64,000 nt of DNA from Streptomyces albofaciens JCM 4342 (GTDB lineage: Bacteria; Actinomycetota; Actinomycetes; Streptomycetales; Streptomycetaceae): assembly GCF_008634025.1 (NCBI RefSeq), contig NZ_PDCM01000002.1, positions 1,860,001 to 1,924,000 on the forward strand. Direction: 5' to 3'. Under the pieces are notes generated by a model. It did no database searches. It was given only the letters and a program-made list of their open reading frames with translations, and was not told the origin of the DNA. Positions within the stretch are counted from its first letter, which is position 1, and each line of letters begins with the position of its first letter. Below, one piece after another: positions 24,345-31,658 of the stretch. Made by a program: the position numbers and the translations under genes.

Positions 24345-24827
24345 ATGGGCGGATGGCAGTTGCTCACGGTCGGCCTGGTCCTGGCCCTCGGGCTGCTGGG
24401 CGTGCTGGCCCCGGGGGTGCCGGGGCCGCCGATCGTGTGGGCGGGTGTGCTGTGGTGGGCGATGGCCGAGCAGACCACCCTGGCCTGGTTCGTCCTGATC
24501 GGCACGAGCGCCGTGCTGCTGCTCGCCCAGGTTCTCGCCTGGCTGCTGCCGCCCCGCGACCCCCGGGCCGCCGGCGCCCCGTACCGGACCCTGTACGTGA
24601 GCGGCGCCGCGGGCATCCTCGGCTTCTTCGTGGTGCCCGTGGTGGGGGCCGTGCTGGGCTCGGTCGGCGCGCTCTACCTGCTGGAACGGGCGCGCCTGGG
24701 CAGTCACGGCGACGCGTGGGCCGCCACCCGTACGGCCATGCGGGCCCTCGGGTTCGCCGTGCTGGTCGAGCTGTACGCCTGCCTGCTGGCGGTCGGCGCC
24801 TGGACCGGCGCCGTCATCGCGAGCTGA
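24345..24827 (+). CDS. DUF456 family small membrane protein
   Basis: A 160-residue integral membrane protein with four to five hydrophobic helices. The DUF456 pattern is clear: LGLLGVLAPGVPGPPIVWAGVLWWAMAE near residues 15-45, and GILGFFVVPVVGAVLGSVGALYLLERAR with repeated G-x3-G helix-packing motifs in the second half. Function unknown. The family is common in actinobacteria. Its last 124 bases overlap the convergent Ada-AlkA gene. The ATG at 24345 gives the family-typical N-terminus, although no strong ribosome binding site precedes it. Confidence 0.85.
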   Translation: MGGWQLLTVGLVLALGLLGVLAPGVPGPPIVWAGVLWWAMAEQTTLAWFVLIGTSAVLLLAQVLAWLLPPRDPRAAGAPYRTLYVSGAAGILGFFVVPVVGAVLGSVGALYLLERARLGSHGDAWAATRTAMRALGFAVLVELYACLLAVGAWTGAVIAS

Positions 24828-26281
24828 TCCTCCCGCGCGCCCGCGCCCTGCCACAGGTGGTGCAGGGCGTACGACCGCCAGGGCCGCCACGCCTCCGGCG
24901 ACGCCGCGCCGCCGTTCGCCGGCCCCACGTCCGGGTCGCCCAGTGCCCGCATCCTGATGTACGCGGCTGCCGCCGGGCCCACCCCGGGCACGGCGCGCAG
25001 CGCGCGCTCGGCGGCGTCCCGGTCCGCGCCCGCGTCCAGCCGGACCGTCCCTTCGGCGAGCGCGCCGCACAGCGCGCGCACCGGCTCCGGCACCCCGGGG
25101 CCGGTCAGCGCGGCGGGCTCGGGGAAGAGGTGGGTGAGCGTGCCGTGCGCCGCGTCCAGCGGCTTGCCGTACGTCCGTACCAGCTCGGCGACGCGTTCCG
25201 GCGGCCCGCCGGCGACGGCCCGTACGGCCAGTTCCTCGGGGTCGGCGGCGCCCGGCGACCGCAGTCCGGGGCGGGCCGCGACCAGCGGTGCGAGCAGCGG
25301 GTCGGCGCCCAGGCGCTCGGCGACGGCGTACGGGTCGGCGTCCAGGTCGAACAGGCGGCGCATCCGCTGGACGGCGGTGGGCAGGTCCCGCAGATCGGTC
25401 AGGTGCAGCCGGCACTCCAGCCAGCCGCCGTCCGCGCCCCGGGCGGCCGGGCACACCAGTCCGGCGCGCGGCCGGCGCGGCTGCCGGGAGCCGGCGTGCT
25501 CGTCGACCTCGGCGATGCCGCTGCCGTGGGCGAGCCGCAGCGTACGGCGGTACGTACGGGAGCCCCGCGCACCGCGCACCTCCTCCACGCCGGACACCGC
25601 GCGCTCCTGGAGGAAGTCGAAGATCTCGGCGGCGGCGTACGGCCCCCGGTAGGCCAGCCGCAGCGGGACACCGGCGGGTGCCCCGTGCCGCGCGCCGCCG
25701 GACGGGCCCGTACGCGCCCCCGTACGCGCCCCCGCCGCGCGCAGCTCGCTCGGCGTGCTGGCGTAGATCTCGCGCATCGTGTCGTTGAACTGCCGGATGC
25801 TGGCGAATCCGGCGGCGAAGGCCAGGTCGGTGACCGGCAGCGCGGTGGTCTGGAGGAGGAGCCGCGCGGTGTGCGCGCGGCGGGCCCGCGCCAGGGCCAC
25901 CGGCCCGGCGCCCAGCTCGGCCGTGAGCTGCCGCTGCACCTGCCGCGCGCTGTACCCCAGCCGCCGCGCGAGGCCGCCGACGCCTTCCCGGTCGACCACG
26001 CCGTCGTCGATGAACCGCATGGCGCGGCCGACCAGGTCGGCCCGGACGTTCCACTCCGCCGAGCCCGGCACGGCGTCCGGGCGGCAGCGGCGGCAGGCCC
26101 GGAACCCGGCGCCCTGCGCGGCCGCCGCGGAGGCGTAGAACCGTACGTTCGGACGCTTCGGGGTGACCGCCGGGCAGCTCGGGCGGCAGTAGATCCCGGT
26201 CGTCACGACGGCGAAGAAGAACTCGCCGTCGAACCGCGCGTCCCGGCTCGACACCGCCTCGTACCTGGTCTCGTCGTCCAT
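24704..26281 (-). CDS. Ada-like/AraC/AlkA fusion: methylation-damage regulator and 3-methyladenine glycosylase family
   Basis: A 525-residue fusion. The N-terminal Ada zinc domain has Cys32, Cys36, Cys63 and Cys66 (YCRPSC and RACRRC), of which one cysteine accepts methyl groups from phosphotriesters in Ada proteins. An AraC helix-turn-helix follows (residues about 80-185: LARRLGYSARQVQRQL and FAAGFASIRQFNDTMREIY). The C-terminal half is AlkA-like, with a helix-hairpin-helix (VPGVGPAAAAYIRMRALGDPD). The catalytic Asp expected shortly after DPD (as in LPSDVG of relatives) is not seen; the sequence reads VGPANGG. The last 40 residues are antisense to the DUF456 gene. A similar three-domain layout is known from mycobacterial AlkA. 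The start at ATG 26281 is a best guess. Confidence 0.85.
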   Translation of the reverse strand: MDDETRYEAVSSRDARFDGEFFFAVVTTGIYCRPSCPAVTPKRPNVRFYASAAAAQGAGFRACRRCRPDAVPGSAEWNVRADLVGRAMRFIDDGVVDREGVGGLARRLGYSARQVQRQLTAELGAGPVALARARRAHTARLLLQTTALPVTDLAFAAGFASIRQFNDTMREIYASTPSELRAAGARTGARTGPSGGARHGAPAGVPLRLAYRGPYAAAEIFDFLQERAVSGVEEVRGARGSRTYRRTLRLAHGSGIAEVDEHAGSRQPRRPRAGLVCPAARGADGGWLECRLHLTDLRDLPTAVQRMRRLFDLDADPYAVAERLGADPLLAPLVAARPGLRSPGAADPEELAVRAVAGGPPERVAELVRTYGKPLDAAHGTLTHLFPEPAALTGPGVPEPVRALCGALAEGTVRLDAGADRDAAERALRAVPGVGPAAAAYIRMRALGDPDVGPANGGAASPEAWRPWRSYALHHLWQGAGAREDQLAMTAPVQAPTASRQAYSSTSTANPRARMAVRVAAHASP

Positions 26282-26385
26282 CACACGATCCAGTGTGCGC
26301 GACGCCCGGGAGGTTTCCTGGCGGGAATCGGACATCGCGCTGGGGCGGGGCCGGGCCGCCCGCACCGCGGCGGGCGGCCCCCGCT

Positions 26386-27528
26386 CTACCTGTCGCCCCT
26401 GACCCCCTTGACCCCCCGCTTCCGCTCCATCATGTGGCGGCCCAGGGCCTGCTTCTGCTTCCAGTCCCTGCGGAGCTCCGCCCGCAGCCGGGCGTCGGTC
26501 TTGGCCACGATGCGCTCGTTCTCGCGCAGCAGCTTGCGGTAGCTCTCCAGCCGCCGCTGCGGCAGCGCGCCGCTCTCGATGGCCGCCAGCACCGCGCACC
26601 CGGGCTCCGTGGCGTGCGCGCAGTCGTGGAAGCGGCACTCGGCGGCCAGTTCCTCGACGTCCGAGAAGGCCCGCGCGAGCCCGGTGTCGGCGTCCCACAT
26701 GCCGACGCCCCGCAGGCCGGGGGTGTCGATGAGCACCCCGCCGCCGGGCAGCACCAGCAGGTCCCGGGTGGTCGTGGTGTGCCGGCCCTTGCCGTCCCGG
26801 TCGCGGGCGGCCCGTACGTCCTGCACGTCCTCGCCCACCAGCGCGTTGGCGAGCGTCGACTTGCCCGCACCGGACTGTCCGAGCAGTACGGACGTGCCGC
26901 CGGCCAGTACCGCGGCGAGGACGTCCAGCCCGTCACCGGCGGCCGCGCTGACGGCCAGCACCTGCACCCCGGGCGCGGCGGTCTCCGCGTCCGCGACCAG
27001 GTGCGCCAGCACGTCCGGATCACCGGCCAGGTCGGCCTTGGTCAGCACGAGCAGCGGCTGCGCCCCGCTCTCCCAGGCCAGGGAGACGAAGCGCTCGATG
27101 CGCCCGAGGTCCAGGTCCACGGCGAGCGAGACCGCGACCACGGCGTGGTCCACGTTCGCCGCCAGCACCTGCCCCTCGGACCGCTTGGAGGACGTCGAGC
27201 GCACGAACGCGGTACGCCGCGGCAGCAGCGCCCGCACCACACCGTCCCGGCCCGCGCCGACCTCGCCGAGGTCGATCACGGCCCAGTCCCCGGTGCACGG
27301 CACCCGCATCGGATCACTGGTGGCCACCAGCGCGGTGTCCGCCAGCACGGTACGGACACCGTCCCCGTCGGGCACCACGGCGTCCACCCGCCCGCGGTCC
27401 ACGCGGACGACACGGCCGGGCACGAACCCCTGCCCGGCGTGAGCGGCGAAACTCTCCGCGAAGCCGTCGTCCCAGCCGTAGGCGGTCAGCGGGCGCGGCG
27501 AAGCGGAGGAAGAGGAAGACGATTGCAA
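26386..27528 (-). CDS. rsgA: RsgA: ribosome small subunit-dependent GTPase
   Basis: A 380-residue circularly permuted GTPase that helps late 30S maturation. An OB-fold N-terminal region is followed by the permuted G motifs: G4 LTKADL, G1 GQSGAGKSTL and G3 DTPGL. The C-terminal zinc-binding C-x4-C-x-H-x5-C motif (CRFHDCAHATEPGC) is complete. The start is TTG at 27528 with GAAGGG upstream. It follows a short leader ORF and a strong hairpin, both on the same strand, suggesting control of rsgA by translation or folding of its own leader. Confidence 0.93.
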   Translation of the reverse strand: MQSSSSSSASPRPLTAYGWDDGFAESFAAHAGQGFVPGRVVRVDRGRVDAVVPDGDGVRTVLADTALVATSDPMRVPCTGDWAVIDLGEVGAGRDGVVRALLPRRTAFVRSTSSKRSEGQVLAANVDHAVVAVSLAVDLDLGRIERFVSLAWESGAQPLLVLTKADLAGDPDVLAHLVADAETAAPGVQVLAVSAAAGDGLDVLAAVLAGGTSVLLGQSGAGKSTLANALVGEDVQDVRAARDRDGKGRHTTTTRDLLVLPGGGVLIDTPGLRGVGMWDADTGLARAFSDVEELAAECRFHDCAHATEPGCAVLAAIESGALPQRRLESYRKLLRENERIVAKTDARLRAELRRDWKQKQALGRHMMERKRGVKGVRGDR

Positions 27529-27558
27529 GGGAAACCCTTCACAAGGGTGGCCCCGGCC

Positions 27559-27577
27559 CCACGCGCCCGGCGCGTGG
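27559..27577 (-). promoter_or_regulatory. Strong hairpin between the leader ORF and rsgA
   Basis: In transcript orientation CCACGCGC pairs perfectly with GCGCGTGG around a 3-base loop (8 bp, almost all G-C). It begins 17 bases after the leader ORF stop and ends 30 bases before the rsgA start. No T-run follows, so it resembles either a factor-assisted attenuator or a structure limiting access to the weak rsgA ribosome binding site. Confidence 0.55.
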
Positions 27578-27594
27578 TGGGAAATGAGGTCGAG

Positions 27595-27666
27595 TCAGCC
27601 GGAGACCACGGAGGTGGAATGGATGGTCTTCTGATTGCGGGCAGCGCCCAGCGCAATGACAGCCAT
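27595..27666 (-). CDS. 23-residue leader ORF upstream of rsgA
   Basis: It begins MAVIALGAARNQKTIHSTSV and ends VSG. The ATG is preceded by AGGAGGTG at ideal spacing. Codon use is unusually mixed for this genome (ATT, GCT, AAT, CAT), and there is no paralogue in the window. Within the ORF the codons for Thr-Ser read CACCTCC, exactly complementary to the GGAGGTG of its own ribosome binding site (7 bp, 27610-27616 with 27674-27680). It ends 66 bases before rsgA. I infer a leader peptide whose translation alters folding upstream of rsgA. A small stand-alone protein is the alternative. Confidence 0.6.
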   Translation of the reverse strand: MAVIALGAARNQKTIHSTSVVSG

Positions 27667-27960
27667 CGGGTCACACCTCCTGAATCTTCACGGCCGGCCG
27701 CGGCAGCCGGACGGCCACCGCGAGGAACGGGCTCACCCTAGCCCGGGCAGGATTCCGGCGCCAACGTATTTTGCGCGCCTCCGCCGTTCCCGTGAGAGCC
27801 GTGCCCCGCCAGCACCTACCGGCACGCCTCTGTCAACGGTGCCAGCCAAGCGGCCCGCTGCTGGTAGGCGGGAGAGGCGCCGCTGCCGTCGTCGAAGGCG
27901 TAGGTGGGGGCGAGGGCGGTCACGAGCCGTCCGTCCTGCCCCCGTACGGCCCGGGCCGGC

Positions 27961-28557
27961 TCACCGATGCTGTTCGATCAGGCAGCGGGCCATCGTCTGC
28001 GCACGGCGTGCGGCGTGCGGGTCGCCCTCGGCGGCGGAGATGATCGAGCCCTTCATGAGGATGTGCCAGGAGCGGGCGAAGCCGTCGCAGTCGCGCAGGT
28101 CCGCCTCTTCGGCCAAGGTGCGGACCACGATCCGGACGTTTTCCAGGCAGCGGATGCTGGCCCGGCCCAGCGGGTGCTGCCAGCCCATCTCCAGCAGGAC
28201 GTTGATGAAGGTGCAGGCGTCGAAGTCGGGGTGGCGGAACCAGTCGTCGAACACGTCGAAGACGGCCAGCAGGCGTTCCTCGGGGGTGCTGCCGCGGCGG
28301 CGGGCGCCGGCCTCGATCAGGCCGCGCGTCCACTGCTGTTCACGGCGGTCGAGGAAGGCGAGGACCAGGTCGTCCTTGGAGGGGAAGTGGCGGTAGAAGG
28401 TCGCCTTGGCCACCTGGGAGCGGTGGATGACCTCGTTGACGCCGACATCGCGGATGCCCCAGCGCGAGAACAGCTCGTAGGCGGCGCTCAGCACTCGCTC
28501 GCGAGCGCCGGGCCGACCCCCGGCGTGCGACGTGGCCGGCGCGCACTCGGTCGTCAT
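27961..28557 (-). CDS. TetR-family transcriptional regulator
   Basis: A 198-residue repressor with the N-terminal TetR helix-turn-helix (RERVLSAAYELFSRWGIRDVGVNEVIHRSQVAKATFYRHFPSKDDLVLAFL region, residues about 17-66) and an all-helical ligand domain. Several aromatic residues (WFRHPDF and WQHPLG) may line the pocket. It is divergent from the STAS-domain gene across 56 bases, where a palindromic operator candidate occurs twice. It is therefore probably autoregulated and controls the STAS gene. Ligand unknown. Confidence 0.9.
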   Translation of the reverse strand: MTTECAPATSHAGGRPGARERVLSAAYELFSRWGIRDVGVNEVIHRSQVAKATFYRHFPSKDDLVLAFLDRREQQWTRGLIEAGARRRGSTPEERLLAVFDVFDDWFRHPDFDACTFINVLLEMGWQHPLGRASIRCLENVRIVVRTLAEEADLRDCDGFARSWHILMKGSIISAAEGDPHAARRAQTMARCLIEQHR

Positions 28558-28582
28558 GGTGACACCCAGTGTAGGCGTGGAC

Positions 28583-28637
28583 AGACCGGTTTGACTCCTG
28601 ACACGATGGGGTCATGTCCCTACAGACAGACCGGTCT
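28583..28637. promoter_or_regulatory. Paired TetR operator candidates, one inside the STAS coding sequence
   Basis: AGACCGGTTT (28583-28592) and the perfect palindrome AGACCGGTCT (28628-28637) share the preceding ACAG and have centres 45 bases apart. The first is in the divergent promoter region. The second is within codons 5-8 of the STAS gene, so a repressor bound to both could form a loop or roadblock. CCGGT-centred dyads are common TetR operators. Confidence 0.55.
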
Positions 28638-29015
28638 TCCCAGGCCGGTCCGGATGCCCTGGGGGTCCGCACCCGGCTGTTCGGCTCCTCGGCCGTCCTG
28701 ACCGTGCGGGGCGAGATCGACTACGGCACCGTACCCGTCCTGGACCAGGCCGTCGCGGAGTTACCGTCCGGCCTGGGGAGCGTGGTCCTCGAAATGACCG
28801 GGGTCACCTTCATGGACGCGGCCGGACTGCACTTCCTGCGCCGGCTGGACGCTTACGGCCGGCGGCGCCAGATCCCGGTCCGGGCCCTCAACCTCCGCCG
28901 CCAGCCCCGCCGTGTGCTGGAGCTGGCCCGCACGTGGCCCGGCACGCCACGGGCGGAGAAGTTCTTCGGCCGGGTGGCGCCGGCCGGTGCGCCGGTGGCC
29001 CAGGAGCCGCAGTGA
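28614..29015 (+). CDS. STAS-domain protein (anti-sigma factor antagonist-like)
   Basis: A 133-residue soluble STAS protein. The core reads AVLTVRGEIDYGTVPVLDQAV, then VVLEMTGVTFMDAAGLHFLRRLDAYGRR. In SpoIIAA/RsbV-type antagonists the loop before the second helix is DSSG, with a phosphorylatable Ser. Here it is D68-A69-A70-G71, so the regulatory serine is missing. The protein may be a constitutive antagonist or have lost its switch. Divergent TetR regulation and a CDS-internal operator suggest control by expression instead of phosphorylation. It starts with ATG and has only a weak ribosome binding site. Confidence 0.85.
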   Translation: MSLQTDRSSQAGPDALGVRTRLFGSSAVLTVRGEIDYGTVPVLDQAVAELPSGLGSVVLEMTGVTFMDAAGLHFLRRLDAYGRRRQIPVRALNLRRQPRRVLELARTWPGTPRAEKFFGRVAPAGAPVAQEPQ

Positions 29016-29063
29016 GAGGGCGGGGTGACGGGCCGTCACCCCGGCGCGCCGCCGCCTCCCTCG

Positions 29064-29139
29064 TCCCGCTTCATGACCTGTGTTCCGCTTCGCGAGCTGT
29101 GTCCAGCTCCATGACCTGTGTCCCGCTCCGTGAGCTGCG
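29064..29139. repeat. Short imperfect tandem repeats, about 19 bp each
   Basis: Four imperfect copies of a unit resembling TCCCGCTTCATGACCTGTG lie between the STAS gene and the convergent F420-dependent oxidoreductase gene. They are non-coding in any convincing frame. Confidence 0.55.
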
Positions 29140-29157
29140 CCCCGCCTACCCGTCCCG

Positions 29158-30114
29158 CTAGTCCGTGACCTGCGGGAGCACCTTCGTCCGGTAGAAGTCG
29201 AAGAACCCCCGCTGGTCCGGGCCGATCTGGCCGACGTAGACGGTGTCGAAGCCCGCGTCCACGAAGGCGCGCAGCGCGGAGACGTGCATGTCGACATCGT
29301 CGCCGCAGGGGAACCCCTTCGCCGCGTGCTCCGGCGTGACCAGCTGGGACGCCTGCTCGAAGTGGCGCGGGGTGGGGAGGATCTGGGCCAGTTCGCCGGG
29401 GAGCAGTTCGCTGGGCCACAGGCGGTGCGCGGTGCGTACGCACTCGTCCCGGTCGGGGCCGTAGCAGACCTTCAGCCCGGCCTGTACGGGCTTGTTGCCG
29501 CCGCCGCCCCGGCGGAAGCGTTCGACGGCGTCCGCGTCCGGCGCCATGGTCACGAAGCCGTCGCCGACGCGGGCGGCCAGTTCGGTGGCGTTGGGGCCGA
29601 ACGCGGAGACGTCGATGGGCACCGGCTCGTCGGGAACGGTGTAGAGGCGGGCGTTCTCCACGGTGTAGTGCTTGCCGTGGTGGCTGACCTCGCCGCCCTC
29701 GAAGAGCTGCCGCATCACCTGGACGGCTTCCTCCAGCATCTCCAGGCGCACCGACGCCTGTGGCCAGTGGTCCCCGAGGATGTGCTCGTTGAGCGCTTCG
29801 CCGCTGCCCACGCCGAGCCGGAAGCGGCCGTCGAGGAGCACCGCGCTGGTGGCCGCCGCCTGCGCCGTGACCACCGGGTGCAGCCGCATGGTGGGGCAGG
29901 TCACCGCGGTCTCCACCGGCAGCGAGGTGACCTGGGACAGCGCGCCGATCACCGACCAGACGAACGGGCTCTGGCCCTGTGCGTCGTTCCACGGGTGGAA
30001 GTGGTCGGAGATCCACAGTTTGGTGAACCCGGCCTGTTCCGCCATGCGGGCCTGTTCGACCAGCTCCGCGGGGCTGTGCTCCTCGCAGGCGAGGAAGTAT
30101 CCGTACTCGGTCAT
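29158..30114 (-). CDS. LLM-class F420-dependent oxidoreductase
   Basis: A 318-residue luciferase-like TIM-barrel enzyme of the F420-dependent glucose-6-phosphate dehydrogenase-like subfamily. Signatures include WISDHFHPWNDAQGQSPFVWSVIGAL near residues 35-60, VTCPTMRLHPVVTAQAAATSAVL and GRFRLGVGSGEALNEHILGDHWP, the last typical of cofactor F420 binding. The substrate cannot be assigned: although close to Fgd in fold, many Streptomyces paralogues act on other compounds. ATG 30114 follows GGAG. The gene is divergent from the alcohol dehydrogenase across 298 bases that contain two dyad elements. Confidence 0.88.
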   Translation of the reverse strand: MTEYGYFLACEEHSPAELVEQARMAEQAGFTKLWISDHFHPWNDAQGQSPFVWSVIGALSQVTSLPVETAVTCPTMRLHPVVTAQAAATSAVLLDGRFRLGVGSGEALNEHILGDHWPQASVRLEMLEEAVQVMRQLFEGGEVSHHGKHYTVENARLYTVPDEPVPIDVSAFGPNATELAARVGDGFVTMAPDADAVERFRRGGGGNKPVQAGLKVCYGPDRDECVRTAHRLWPSELLPGELAQILPTPRHFEQASQLVTPEHAAKGFPCGDDVDMHVSALRAFVDAGFDTVYVGQIGPDQRGFFDFYRTKVLPQVTD

Positions 30115-30201
30115 CGGGGCTCCGTGCGCTCTCGACGGCCCGCGCGGGGCCGGGTGGGTGGGTAGGTGGGTTCGCCCCCTCGGGTGAGGCGCCGGGTAAC
30201 C

Positions 30202-30335
30202 GTTTTCCCGGCCGGGGAAACCCGTGCGGCGGGCGGTCGGGGCCCGTGGCACCGCCGTACGGAAACGATTCGGCCCGGGCGATGCGGGTACTGGAGCTGC
30301 CACGGCGAAGAACACCGCTTTAGACTCAAAAGCGG
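30202..30335. promoter_or_regulatory. Two dyad elements in the F420-oxidoreductase/alcohol dehydrogenase divergent region
   Basis: A nearly perfect 20-base palindrome GTTTTCCCGGCCGGGGAAAC lies at 30202-30221. A 7-bp stem CCGCTTT/AAAGCGG with a 7-base loop lies at 30315-30335, followed by CTTTT. The second could be a weak intrinsic terminator or an operator for the plus-strand cassette starting at 30413. Neither matches an operator I can name. Confidence 0.45.
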
Positions 30336-30412
30336 CTTTTGGGTTACCGGGCGGTCGGCGCTCCCGGCCGGGTCCGTCCGGTGGGCCGGCCGCCAGGACA
30401 AGGAGATCCGCG

Positions 30413-31603
30413 ATGCGAGCCACCGTCTGGCACGGCAAGCGGGACGTCCGCGTGGAGCACGTCCCCGATCCACAGATCAAGAAGCCGACCGACGCGATCA
30501 TCAAGATCACCTCCAGTGGGCTGTGCGGCTCCGACCTGCACCTGTACGAGGTGCTGACCCCTTTCATGACGCCCGGCGACATCCTGGGGCACGAGCCGAT
30601 GGGGATCGTCGAGGAGACCGGCTCCGGGGTGCCGGACCTCAGTCCCGGCGACCGGGTGGTCATCCCGTTCCAGATCGCCTGCGGCACCTGCCGGATGTGC
30701 GGCGACGGCCTCCAGACGCAGTGCGAGACGACCCAGGTGCGCGAGCACGGCTCCGGCGCCGCGCTGTTCGGGTACACCAAGCTCTACGGCTCGGTGCCGG
30801 GCGCCCAGGCCGAGTACCTGCGCGTACCCCAGGCGCAGTACGGGCCGATCAAGGTGCCGCACGGCCCGGCCGACGACCGCTTCGTCTATCTCTCGGACGT
30901 GCTGCCCACCGCCTGGCAGGCGGTGAGGTACGCGGACGTCACCAAGGGCAGCAGCGTCGCCGTCCTGGGCCTGGGGCCGATCGGCGCGATGTCCTGCCGG
31001 ATCGCCCGGCATCTGGGCGCCGGGCAGGTGATCGGCATCGACCACGTCCCCGAGCGGCTGGCGCGGGCCCGCCGCGACGGGGCGACCGTCTTCGACCTGG
31101 ACGCCTTCGACGACGAGGGCGGGCTGATCGACGCCGTCAAGGACGTCACCGACGGCCGCGGCCCGGACGCCGTGATCGACGCGGTGGGCACCGAGGCGCA
31201 CGGCAGCCCGGCCGGGAAGCTGGCGCAGCAGGCCGCCGGGCTGATGCCCTCGCGCTGGGCCGAGAAGCTGATGAGCAGGGCGGGCGTGGACCGGCTGAGC
31301 GCCCTGCACCTGGCCGTCTCCCTGGCGCGCCGCGGCGGCACGGTCTCCATCAGCGGGGTGTACGGCGGGATGACGGACCCGATGCCGATGCTGGTGATGT
31401 TCGACAAGCAGCTCACGTTCCGGATGGGCCAGGCCAACGTACGGCGCTGGGCGGACGACATCGTCCCGCTGCTGACGGACGACGACCCGCTGGGCGTGGA
31501 CGACTTCGCCACGCACCGGTTGCCGCTGGAGAAGGCGCCCGAGGCGTACGAGATGTTCCAGAAGAAGGCGGACGGCGCCATCAAGGTGCTGTTCACGCCG
31601 TGA
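30413..31603 (+). CDS. Zinc-dependent alcohol dehydrogenase (MDR family)
   Basis: A 396-residue medium-chain dehydrogenase/reductase. The catalytic zinc ligands are in SSGLCGSDLHLYE and GHEPMG. The structural zinc loop is CGTCRMCGDGLQTQC. The NAD(P)-binding motif is VAVLGLGPIGAMSCRIA. The length and the insert around residues 260-290 resemble glutathione-independent formaldehyde dehydrogenase-like members, but the substrate is not certain. The ATG follows AAGGAG at ideal spacing. It is the first gene of a co-oriented set up to 37.2 kb, 55 bases before the SDR gene. Confidence 0.9.
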   Translation: MRATVWHGKRDVRVEHVPDPQIKKPTDAIIKITSSGLCGSDLHLYEVLTPFMTPGDILGHEPMGIVEETGSGVPDLSPGDRVVIPFQIACGTCRMCGDGLQTQCETTQVREHGSGAALFGYTKLYGSVPGAQAEYLRVPQAQYGPIKVPHGPADDRFVYLSDVLPTAWQAVRYADVTKGSSVAVLGLGPIGAMSCRIARHLGAGQVIGIDHVPERLARARRDGATVFDLDAFDDEGGLIDAVKDVTDGRGPDAVIDAVGTEAHGSPAGKLAQQAAGLMPSRWAEKLMSRAGVDRLSALHLAVSLARRGGTVSISGVYGGMTDPMPMLVMFDKQLTFRMGQANVRRWADDIVPLLTDDDPLGVDDFATHRLPLEKAPEAYEMFQKKADGAIKVLFTP

Positions 31604-31658
31604 CGGGACGGCGCGGGGCACACCGCAGGGCGTTCAGGCCGAGGTGAAGGGACCGGGC

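Noticed and set aside
30315..30350. Sigma-B-type promoter (GNNT-N14-16-GGGTAY) before the alcohol dehydrogenase
   Set aside because: A loose match (GACT, 14 bases, GGGTTA) exists, but the -10 part deviates and similar matches are expected by chance in this base composition.
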